Below, in pieces: positions 1-5,732 of a DNA stretch of 9,843 bases (the first letter of the stretch is position 1; every line of letters begins with the position of its first letter). The DNA is from Solobacterium sp. UBA1789 (GTDB taxonomy: Bacteria > Bacillota_I > Bacilli_A > Erysipelotrichales > Erysipelotrichaceae), in assembly GCA_002314515.1 (NCBI GenBank), contig DCGB01000065.1, positions 1 to 9,843 of the forward strand, given 5' to 3'. A program made the translations under genes and the position numbers. The notes beneath the pieces are model-generated. The model had not been told where the DNA came from. It was given only the letters and a program-made list of their open reading frames with translations, and ran no database searches.

Positions 1-25
1 ATCTGCCAACTTTATTCAAGAGATA
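1..25 (-). repeat. 25-bp direct repeat, copy 1 (at window edge)
   Basis: Positions 1-25 are identical, in the same orientation, to positions 5557-5581. The copy begins at the first base of the window, so the repeat may be longer. On the minus strand it lies beyond the terminator of the COG0523 gene. In that direction it would precede whatever gene lies off the left edge. The other copy carries a likely -35 box (TTGAAT), so this copy may be a second instance of the same promoter element, but its -10 region is outside the window. The rest of 1-148 shows no coding sequence, only this repeat and the terminator at 61-107. Confidence 0.85.
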
Positions 26-60
26 GAGATATCTGATACAGACAATGATTTATATACAAT

Positions 61-107
61 AAAAAACAGGAATCTTTGTATTAATCTATACAAAATTACC
101 TGTTTTT
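61..107 (-). terminator. Rho-independent terminator after the COG0523 gene
   Basis: A 9-bp outer stem pairs 62-70 (AAAAACAGG) with 99-107 (CCTGTTTTT). An inner 6-bp stem (TTTGTA/TACAAA) sits inside it. On the minus strand the hairpin is followed by a T-run, and it lies about 40 bp beyond the stop of the COG0523 gene. The plus strand also has a T-rich tail (TTTTTATA), so it could work in both directions. Confidence 0.85.
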
Positions 108-148
108 ATACATCTTTCTGGTTAATGTATATGTACGCCCATGGAAGC

Positions 149-1117
149 TTAAATAATTGTTTTGAATGTTTTTTTATTCTGTTTTGCAGTAGTATCACGC
201 AATTCTTTAAGATAATTTTTATTTCCTAATCTTCGTGAAATCTTTTTTCTATTTATATATCTGCCAATAAATACACATTCATTTGTAAAATTATCATTTT
301 CTTCAATAACCGCATATAATCCATCCGCAACATCAAAGCGCAAAAATGAATCAGAAACCTGAATAATTCCTTTTGCCCTGGGAATTAATCCAAACTCATG
401 ATGAATAATGTCTTCAAGGAAAACAATTAACTGACCTAAATTATCAATTTTTATATTATTTAGTGAATATTGATCTATAGGCAGATTATTTGCCGAATCA
501 TCCTGAATTATTTTTCTTGTTTCACCTTCTGCCAGCAATAAATCTTCATACCATTGATTATCTTTACTGCTGTAATGTTCAGTTAAAACCTCACATTTAG
601 GATTGATTGCCAGTATTTTTTCCTTAATGTTATTAATCAAATCAGGACTACTGTGTTCAATTTTACTTAGAACTACTTTACTGGCATTAATAATCTGATC
701 CTTGCAGATATCACCATACAAACTTAAATTTTCATCATATGTTTCAGGGCAGACTACAACAATCGGTTGTAATAATTGAATCTTTTCATAACTAATCTTT
801 TCTATCGCCAACATGACATTTGATAGTTTGCCAACTCCTGTCGGTTCGACGACCAGATAATCCGGATCAAGCCCTGCAGATATTGAAAGAATTGTATTAG
901 AAAACTTATCTTTTTGCGTACAACAAACACAGCCCTCCATAAAATCAATGAGCTTCAGATCCTGTTCTGTTGAATTCTTTAATTCATTGGAATCCAGGGT
1001 ATTTTGACCATACTCATTTTCAAGAACGACGAGCTGTTCCTTACTTTTTTTGATTAATTCTTTTATAAAAGTTGTTTTTCCTGCTCCAAGAAAGCCTGAT
1101 ACAATAAGTATTTTCAT
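149..1117 (-). CDS. COG0523 (CobW/P47K-family) metal-chaperone GTPase
   Basis: A G3E-family GTPase of the COG0523 group, whose members deliver or handle metal ions, often zinc, and also cobalt or iron. The 322-aa product has Walker A GFLGAGKTT at residues 8-16, a switch-like ENEYG at 33-37, the family-defining C-x-C-C metal motif at C63/C65/C66 (GCVCC), and EPTGVGKL as the Walker-B/switch II region. The usual NKxD guanine motif appears as SKIE, a mild deviation. A short CobW C-terminal domain follows. No His-rich tail is visible. It lies 44 bp downstream of the zinc-type alcohol dehydrogenase and is probably co-transcribed with it, since no T-tailed terminator separates them. No convincing Shine-Dalgarno precedes its ATG; a GAGCTC hairpin lies just upstream instead. 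Family assignment is firm. The metal and the client protein are not determined by the sequence. Confidence 0.93.
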   Translation of the reverse strand: MKILIVSGFLGAGKTTFIKELIKKSKEQLVVLENEYGQNTLDSNELKNSTEQDLKLIDFMEGCVCCTQKDKFSNTILSISAGLDPDYLVVEPTGVGKLSNVMLAIEKISYEKIQLLQPIVVVCPETYDENLSLYGDICKDQIINASKVVLSKIEHSSPDLINNIKEKILAINPKCEVLTEHYSSKDNQWYEDLLLAEGETRKIIQDDSANNLPIDQYSLNNIKIDNLGQLIVFLEDIIHHEFGLIPRAKGIIQVSDSFLRFDVADGLYAVIEENDNFTNECVFIGRYINRKKISRRLGNKNYLKELRDTTAKQNKKTFKTII

Positions 1118-1130
1118 AATTAATAATAGG

Positions 1131-1150
1131 CGAGCTCTTTATCGAGCTCG
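1131..1150 (-). other. Intercistronic hairpin between the alcohol dehydrogenase and COG0523 genes
   Basis: A perfect 7-bp stem (CGAGCTC/GAGCTCG) with a 6-nt loop lies in the 44-bp gap between the two genes. In the direction of transcription it is followed by CCTATTATTAAT rather than a T-run, so it is a poor intrinsic terminator. It could stabilise the upstream mRNA end or modulate translation of the downstream gene, whose start is 14 nt away and lacks a clear Shine-Dalgarno. These roles are inferred. Confidence 0.6.
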
Positions 1151-1161
1151 TCTATGAATTT

Positions 1162-2244
1162 TTAGAATTTGATTTCGTCGTCTAAGATAACAACTGGCTT
1201 AATTAAATCAGCTGGTTTATCCTTCATCAACTGTAATGCTTCAGGGATGTGCTTCCAACCATGGAATACATGTGTGCAAAGAGGCTTAACATCAACCTGA
1301 CCATTAGTAATTAATGAACCAAGCTTTTCCATTCTTAAACGTCCACCTGGCATTAAGCCACCGCAGATGTTCTTATGACCCATACCTACACCCCATTCAA
1401 CACGTGGGATAGTAATGTAATCACCACTACCTAAGTAGTTAACGTTACCAATCTTACCGCCAGCCTTTAATGACTTAACAGCAGATTCGAAAGTTTCAAC
1501 TGTACCACCAGCGATAACTACACGGTCAACACCCTTACCATCAGTCATAGCTAATACCTGATCTTCAATTGAACCATTCTTGTAAGAAATGAAATCAGTT
1601 GCGCCATACTGCTTAGCAACATCAACACAAGCCTTACGAGTACCAACAGCGATAATTCTAGATGCGCCACGTAATGCACAACCACGAACAGCCATCAGAC
1701 CAACAGGACCGATACCGATAACTAATACTGTATCACCAAACTGAACATCAGCTAATTCAACACCATGGAAACCTGTAGGAACCATATCTGATAACATACA
1801 TGCTTCTTCAAGTGTCATGCCTTCTGGCATATGAGCTAAGTTACCATCAGCATCATTTACATGGAATAATTCTGAATCAAGACCATCTTTGAAGTTTGAG
1901 AACTTCCAGCCAGCTAACATGCCGCTTGAATGCATAGAATAGCCTGCCTGAGCTTCAAGAGAATTCCAGTCTGGAGTGATAGCTGGTACTAATACTCTAT
2001 CACCAGGTTTGAAATCTTTAACTTCTGAACCAACAGCAACAACTTCAGCACAGCCTTCATGACCTAAGATCATATTTTCTCTTGGTCCAACAGCGCCTTC
2101 CCAAACAGTATGTACGTCTGAAGTACAGATAGCGATAGCAAGTGGCTTACAAATTGCATCTAAAGGTCCACATTCAGGAGCTTCTTTTTCAATCCAACCA
2201 ACTTCGCCAATGCGTAGCATTGCAAAACCTTTCATTTTTGCCAT
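1162..2244 (-). CDS. adh: NADP-dependent zinc-type (secondary) alcohol dehydrogenase
   Basis: A cytosolic medium-chain dehydrogenase that interconverts alcohols and aldehydes or ketones with NADP(H). The 360-aa protein closely follows the Thermoanaerobacter brockii/Clostridium beijerinckii enzyme from its MKGFAML start, with long shared blocks such as VGSEVKDFKPGDRV, GMLAGWKFSN and LMKDKP. Catalytic zinc ligands align as C40, H62 and D153, with E63 beside H62. The Rossmann motif GIGPVGLMAV is intact. R203 and Y221 match residues that bind the 2'-phosphate of NADPH in the T. brockii enzyme, while that enzyme's Ser199 is Thr here. The start is set by GGAGG at 2252-2256, six or seven bases before ATG; it adds MAK before the usual N-terminus. 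The gene follows the nadK terminator, has its own promoter with a Rex-like operator, and precedes a COG0523 gene. Substrate range is not readable from sequence. Confidence 0.96.
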   Translation of the reverse strand: MAKMKGFAMLRIGEVGWIEKEAPECGPLDAICKPLAIAICTSDVHTVWEGAVGPRENMILGHEGCAEVVAVGSEVKDFKPGDRVLVPAITPDWNSLEAQAGYSMHSSGMLAGWKFSNFKDGLDSELFHVNDADGNLAHMPEGMTLEEACMLSDMVPTGFHGVELADVQFGDTVLVIGIGPVGLMAVRGCALRGASRIIAVGTRKACVDVAKQYGATDFISYKNGSIEDQVLAMTDGKGVDRVVIAGGTVETFESAVKSLKAGGKIGNVNYLGSGDYITIPRVEWGVGMGHKNICGGLMPGGRLRMEKLGSLITNGQVDVKPLCTHVFHGWKHIPEALQLMKDKPADLIKPVVILDDEIKF

Positions 2245-2251
2245 TTTTTTA

Positions 2252-2256
2252 CCTCC
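2252..2256 (-). promoter_or_regulatory. Strong Shine-Dalgarno for the alcohol dehydrogenase
   Basis: GGAGG on the minus strand lies 7 nt before ATG at 2244. It selects the MAKMKGF start over the internal ATG three codons later. A small ATACG/CGTAT hairpin (2259-2275) lies immediately upstream in the leader. Confidence 0.85.
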
Positions 2257-2273
2257 ATATACGTTTTCCGCGT

Positions 2274-2299
2274 ATGTTAATATTTTAACATGTTAAAAT
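2274..2299 (-). promoter_or_regulatory. Rex-like operator (overlapping GTTAA palindromes)
   Basis: Positions 2274-2291 read ATGTTAA-TATT-TTAACAT. This is a perfect match to the clostridial Rex consensus TTGTTAA-N4-TTAACAA except for the outermost base on each side. A second perfect 18-bp palindrome (ATTTTAACATGTTAAAAT, 2282-2299) overlaps it, giving three phased GTTAA half-sites. Both overlap the likely -10 box, as expected for a repressor site. Rex is the NADH/NAD+-sensing repressor that commonly controls alcohol dehydrogenases in Bacillota. Binding is inferred; no rex gene is in the window. Confidence 0.65.
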
Positions 2300-2310
2300 T
2301 CAATAAACAA
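2282..2310 (-). promoter_or_regulatory. Predicted sigma-A promoter of the alcohol dehydrogenase
   Basis: On the minus strand a -35-like TTGTTT (2305-2310) is separated by exactly 17 bp from -10 TAAAAT (2282-2287). The -10 has the same sequence as that proposed for the nfn promoter. The -35 is weak (3 of 6). A start near 2275 would give a leader of about 30 nt carrying the GGAGG site. An alternative pairing of TTGAAT with TATTAA is possible. The rest of the 232-bp gap (2311-2410) shows nothing I can name. Confidence 0.5.
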
Positions 2311-2411
2311 TATGACAATGCAACATTAACAGAAAATCGTAAATTAATTTATTTTATTTTTCGCAAATCAATAAAACGCCAAGCAGGAAAAAGTCTTTTT
2401 CATGAATTTTT

Positions 2412-2456
2412 CAAAAGAAAAAGGCTTAAGTCCTGTTTTCAGGAATCAAGCCTTTT
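2412..2456 (-). terminator. Rho-independent terminator of nfnA-nfnB-nadK
   Basis: A 9-bp outer stem pairs 2419-2427 with 2448-2456 (AAAAGGCTT/AAGCCTTTT). Stacked on it is an inner TCCTG-AAAA-CAGGA hairpin, with 3-nt internal loops between. A TTTTTCTTTT tail follows on the minus strand. It begins about 20 bp after the nadK stop and ends the operon. Confidence 0.9.
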
Positions 2457-2476
2457 CATTATTACCAATAATTTTT

Positions 2477-3253
2477 TTAGTCTTTATTATGCATTAACAA
2501 CAATTCTTTACAATATTTTTTAACAACCAGTTCACTATCCATAATGCCAATTGTGACACCATCACAGCAAATTTCTATCGGATCATCCATTCTGTTGTTT
2601 GTAACAATAATGTCGTTCTTATTATCGAAGACAAAAGAGTTTTTTTCTTTATCAAACGGACAGATAGGAGTAATCACATTGGCAGCAAGATTACCGCAAA
2701 TGATAGAACCTCTTGCCGCTGCATTATAGGCACTTGAACCAGTAGCACTTGCAACTATCACACCAGATGCATGATAGAGGAATTCATTTTCACCGACCTG
2801 AATTTTAACTTCAACGGTATATCCTGAGTTTTTACTTGCAAAGACAAAATCATTAATAGCTGTATATGTTTTATCTTTATAGTCTAAAGACAGAACACTT
2901 CTTTTACTTGCCTTTAAATTAATGAAAGGATTTATTTCACGCTTAATGATATCTTCACTCTTGTAGGCGCAAAGACATCCAAGTCTGCCTGCATTAATAC
3001 CGACAAGTGGCAAATCATATTCTAAAGCTAATGTTGCTGCCTTAAGAACTGTGCCATCTCCACCAATTGAAACTAAAAGTTCACAATCTTCGATAGTCTT
3101 TTGGCAATAATCCTCATTTCCAAATAGTAATAAACTATTCTCTCTGCTCAAGACACACTCAATATCGCTCAAACTGCTTAGAGCTTTAATAACCTTTTTT
3201 GCTGGAGCAATATAGCGGTCTTTTTTAACATTAGGCTTTATAAATATAATCAT
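2477..3253 (-). CDS. nadK: NAD kinase (ATP-NAD kinase, NadK/PpnK family)
   Basis: Phosphorylates NAD+ to NADP+ in the cytosol. The 258-aa protein has the ATP-site GGDGT motif at residues 64-68, the INAGRLGCL block at 86-94 (usually NxGxLGFL), the ND/NE motif at 134-135, and the glycine/serine-rich block ATGSSAY at 170-176 with surrounding SGVIVAS (usually DGxIVSTPTGSTAY). Length fits bacterial NADKs (about 265-300 aa) at the short end. Several normally conserved positions differ: the Asp before G164 is Ser, the Pro of TPTGS is Ala, and the His of the PICPH-type motif is Phe. The ATG follows the nfnB stop by 2 bp, so it is the third gene of the nfn operon and is probably translationally coupled. 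This places NADP+ synthesis with NADP+ reduction. The family call is firm; full catalytic competence is inferred. Confidence 0.93.
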   Translation of the reverse strand: MIIFIKPNVKKDRYIAPAKKVIKALSSLSDIECVLSRENSLLLFGNEDYCQKTIEDCELLVSIGGDGTVLKAATLALEYDLPLVGINAGRLGCLCAYKSEDIIKREINPFINLKASKRSVLSLDYKDKTYTAINDFVFASKNSGYTVEVKIQVGENEFLYHASGVIVASATGSSAYNAAARGSIICGNLAANVITPICPFDKEKNSFVFDNKNDIIVTNNRMDDPIEICCDGVTIGIMDSELVVKKYCKELLLMHNKD

Positions 3254-3255
3254 TT

Positions 3256-4665
3256 TTACTTATTGGATAAAGCTTCGTCAATTGACTTAGCAGCCAGCTT
3301 ACCAGCACCCATAGCTGAAATAACAGTTGCAGCACCAGTTACGGCATCACCACCAGCATAGACACTATCACGAGAAGTTAAACCATCTTCATTAACGATG
3401 ATACCACCATGTTTATTGATTTCTAAGCCTGGAGTAGTATTCTTGATAAGTGGATTTGGAGAAGTACCGATTGCAATAACAACAGTATCAACATCAAGGA
3501 CAAATTCACTACCCTCAACTGGAACTGGTCTTCTTCTACCCTTTTCATCTGGTTCGCCCAATTCCATTCTGATACACTTGATACCTGTAACAAAACCGTT
3601 CTTAGGATCACGTGGATCATCTGGATTATTGTAACCCAATACTTCAACTGGATTATTTAATAATCTGAAGTCAATGCCTTCTTCCATAGCATGTTCAACT
3701 TCTTCCTTACGAGCTGGTAATTCTTCCAAACTACGACGGTAAACAACATAAACATGTTCAGCACCAAGTCTTAATGCAGTTCTGGCAGCATCCATGGCAA
3801 CGTTACCACCACCAACGATTGCAACATTTCCACCCTTCATGATTGGAGTAGTTGGATCTGCTTCATAAGCCTTCATTAAGTTACTACGAGTTAAGAATTC
3901 ATTAGCAGAATAAACACCCTTATAAGCTTCACCTGGAATATTCATGAAGTTAGGTAAACCAGCACCAGAACCAACGAATACTGCTTCATAACCATCTTCA
4001 AATAATTCATCGATTGTAAGTGTCTTACCAATAACAACATTGGTTTCAATATCAACACCTAACTGTTTTAAAGTATCAACTTCCTTGGCAACAATACTCT
4101 TAGGCAATCTGAATTCAGGAATACCATAAACAAGTACACCACCAGCTGTATGTAAAGCTTCAAAGATAGAAACCTTATAACCTTTTTTAGCCAGGTCACC
4201 AGCACAGGTTAAGCCTGAAGGACCAGCACCAACAACGGCAACCTTATGACCATTTGAAGCTGGAGCAACAGCCTTAGCTGTATTATTGGCATTATGATAG
4301 TCAGCAACGAATCTTTCAAGTCTACCAATACCAACTGACTGGAACTTGATACCTAAAGTACATTTTGATTCACACTGTAATTCCTGTGGACATACTCGAC
4401 CACAGACTGCAGGTAGAGATGATGACTTGGAAATCTCCTGATAAGCACCTTCATAATCCTTTTCCTTAATCTTAGCAATGAATTCAGGAATATGAACGTT
4501 AACTGGACAACCACTTACACATGGTTTATTAACACAATTTAAACAGCGGGAAGCTTCTTCTAAAGCAATCTCTTCTGTATAGCCTAATGCAACTTCATTG
4601 AAGTTATGAGCTCTGACCTGTGGGTCCTGAGTAGGCATCTCATGTTTAATAGGATTAATAGCCAT
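3256..4665 (-). CDS. nfnB: NfnB, large subunit of NADH-dependent reduced ferredoxin:NADP+ oxidoreductase
   Basis: The large flavoprotein subunit of the electron-bifurcating/confurcating NfnAB transhydrogenase: NADH + 2 reduced ferredoxin + 2 NADP+ gives NAD+ + 2 oxidised ferredoxin + 2 NADPH. The 469-aa chain has two N-terminal cysteine sets for [4Fe-4S] clusters (C41, C44, C49, C53 and C88, C92, C98, C102). An FAD dinucleotide fold follows (VVGAGPSGLTCAG, about 143-155), then an NADPH-binding fold (IVGGGNVAMDAARTA, near 285-300) with a downstream YRRS. A C-terminal FAD motif with YAGGDAVTGAA closes the chain. The fold is shared with the glutamate synthase small subunit (GltD). The direct pairing with nfnA and the length near 468 aa favour Nfn over GltD, and no large glutamate synthase subunit is nearby. 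Translation starts in a TAATG overlap, with AAGGAGG at 4674-4680 inside the end of nfnA. Confidence 0.95.
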   Translation of the reverse strand: MAINPIKHEMPTQDPQVRAHNFNEVALGYTEEIALEEASRCLNCVNKPCVSGCPVNVHIPEFIAKIKEKDYEGAYQEISKSSSLPAVCGRVCPQELQCESKCTLGIKFQSVGIGRLERFVADYHNANNTAKAVAPASNGHKVAVVGAGPSGLTCAGDLAKKGYKVSIFEALHTAGGVLVYGIPEFRLPKSIVAKEVDTLKQLGVDIETNVVIGKTLTIDELFEDGYEAVFVGSGAGLPNFMNIPGEAYKGVYSANEFLTRSNLMKAYEADPTTPIMKGGNVAIVGGGNVAMDAARTALRLGAEHVYVVYRRSLEELPARKEEVEHAMEEGIDFRLLNNPVEVLGYNNPDDPRDPKNGFVTGIKCIRMELGEPDEKGRRRPVPVEGSEFVLDVDTVVIAIGTSPNPLIKNTTPGLEINKHGGIIVNEDGLTSRDSVYAGGDAVTGAATVISAMGAGKLAAKSIDEALSNK

Positions 4666-5519
4666 TATTTAGCCTCCTTTTTGAATAAATTGCACGCTGC
4701 ATCTCTAGCATGTTTTTCATAGTCCATGTACATTCTGCCACGGCTCATAGCTTCATCAAAGTCAACTTCATAACCATTGAAATCCGGACCATCAACACAG
4801 GCAAACTTAGTAACTCTCTTACCATCCTGGACAAGAGTTAAACGACAGCCACCACACATACCAGTACCATCAATCATGATTGGATTCATACTTACAGTAC
4901 ATGGGATATTGAATGGTTTAGCTGTTGCAACAACGAACTTCATCATAATTAATGGTCCAATTGTGATGATTTCATCAAAAGTTTCACCAGCATCCAGCAT
5001 TTCCTTTAAAGGAACTGTGACATTACCCTGGCGGGCATAAGAACCATCATCTGTCATAACAATTAATTTATCAGAACAGGCTTTGAATTCATCTTCAAGA
5101 ATAACGATGTCCTTACTTCTAAAACCGATAATACTTGTAACTTCACAACCATTATCATGTAATGCCTGAGCAATTGGCATAGCAATGGCACAACCAACGC
5201 CACCACCAACAACACAAACCTTCTTTAAGCCTTCAATCTCTGAAGCTACGCCTAAAGGGCCAACGAAGTCAGCAAGATAATCGCCAACCATCTTGTGATT
5301 TAAGATTTCAGTAGTTCCACCAACGATCTGGAAGATAATCTTTACTGTTCCCTTTTCAGGATCCGTTCCAGCAACAGTTAAAGGAATTCTTTCACCATCT
5401 TCATTTGCACGTAAGATAATGAACTGACCAGGTTGTGCCTTCTTGGCAACAAGTGGTGCCTCAATTTCTAATTGTGTTACTGTAGGATTTAATTCTTTTC
5501 TGCTTACAACTCTATACAT
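4665..5519 (-). CDS. nfnA: NfnA, small subunit of NADH-dependent reduced ferredoxin:NADP+ oxidoreductase
   Basis: The FAD/[2Fe-2S] subunit that binds NADH and passes electrons to NfnB. The 284-aa protein begins with a ferredoxin-reductase-type FAD barrel containing RIPLTVAG at 44-51. A nucleotide-binding fold follows (VCVVGGGVGCAIA, 101-113), and a C-terminal [2Fe-2S] site has D217, C222, C225 and C241 (DGTGMCGGC then ACVDGPDF). The Asp plus three Cys pattern is what is known for Thermotoga/Pyrococcus NfnA. The same family includes sulfide dehydrogenase SudB and PyrK-like proteins; the adjacent nfnB fixes the assignment. The start has GGAAGG at 5528-5533, 8 bp upstream, and a promoter at 5547-5575. 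It is the first gene of nfnA-nfnB-nadK. Confidence 0.95.
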   Translation of the reverse strand: MYRVVSRKELNPTVTQLEIEAPLVAKKAQPGQFIILRANEDGERIPLTVAGTDPEKGTVKIIFQIVGGTTEILNHKMVGDYLADFVGPLGVASEIEGLKKVCVVGGGVGCAIAMPIAQALHDNGCEVTSIIGFRSKDIVILEDEFKACSDKLIVMTDDGSYARQGNVTVPLKEMLDAGETFDEIITIGPLIMMKFVVATAKPFNIPCTVSMNPIMIDGTGMCGGCRLTLVQDGKRVTKFACVDGPDFNGYEVDFDEAMSRGRMYMDYEKHARDAACNLFKKEAK

Positions 5520-5546
5520 GTTAAAATCCTTCCTTTTATAAACAAA

Positions 5547-5575
5547 ATTTTATGCCATCTGCCAACTTTATTCAA
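5547..5575 (-). promoter_or_regulatory. Predicted sigma-A promoter of the nfnA-nfnB-nadK operon
   Basis: On the minus strand TTGAAT (5570-5575) and TAAAAT (5547-5552) are separated by exactly 17 bp. Transcription would start near 5540, leaving a leader of about 20 nt with the GGAAGG ribosome site. The -35 and most of the spacer lie within the 25-bp repeat; the -10 is outside it. No Rex-like GTTAA palindrome is visible here. The upstream stretch 5582-5640 contains a locally GC-richer segment with a short GGCG/CGCC inverted repeat whose role is unknown. Confidence 0.65.
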
Positions 5576-5581
5576 GAGATA
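5557..5581 (-). repeat. 25-bp direct repeat, copy 2 (within the nfn promoter)
   Basis: An exact copy of positions 1-25 in the same orientation. The sequence next to it on the high-coordinate side differs between copies, so identity ends sharply there. The boundary on the other side cannot be tested because copy 1 is at the window edge. It includes the proposed nfn -35 box. A shared regulatory element or a dispersed intergenic repeat are the two readings. Confidence 0.85.
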
Positions 5582-5670
5582 ATAAGGGCGCCTGAGCTAT
5601 CGCCAGCCATAAGTTGAGAACAATTATTTATGCCTTTGTAACAATAAGCTTCTACTGATATTCAGCCAAT

Positions 5671-5701
5671 AAAAAAACAGGAAATTTATCCTATTCCCTG
5701 T
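5671..5701 (-). terminator. Rho-independent terminator of the CDF-like gene
   Basis: A 9-bp stem pairs 5677-5685 with 5693-5701 (ACAGGGAAT/ATTTCCTGT on the minus strand, with one G-U pair) around a 7-nt loop. A run of seven T follows. It lies about 30 bp after the stop of the CDF-like gene and separates it from the nfn operon. Confidence 0.88.
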
Positions 5702-5732
5702 CATTAATAAAATCATTCAACAATCTGTTTTT

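Noticed and set aside
2290..2523. 77-codon plus-strand open frame
   Set aside because: It covers the nadK terminator, the alcohol dehydrogenase promoter and the antisense end of nadK. It has no ribosome site and its low-complexity product resembles no family.
2544..2729. 61-codon plus-strand open frame
   Set aside because: It is antisense within the well-supported nadK coding region and has no start context.
3398..3647. Open frames on both strands inside nfnB
   Set aside because: They are shadow frames of a gene with complete cofactor motifs, and their products have no recognisable features.
3256..4665. Glutamate synthase small subunit (GltD)
   Set aside because: The fold is shared, but the overlapping nfnA partner, the length and the absence of a large glutamate synthase subunit point to NfnB.
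4777..5040. 87-codon plus-strand open frame
   Set aside because: It is antisense to the [2Fe-2S] region of nfnA and arises from that gene's codon pattern.
5582..5640. Riboswitch or structured RNA leader before nfnA
   Set aside because: The stretch lies upstream of the proposed promoter. It has only a 4-bp GC stem and matches no riboswitch consensus I can recognise.
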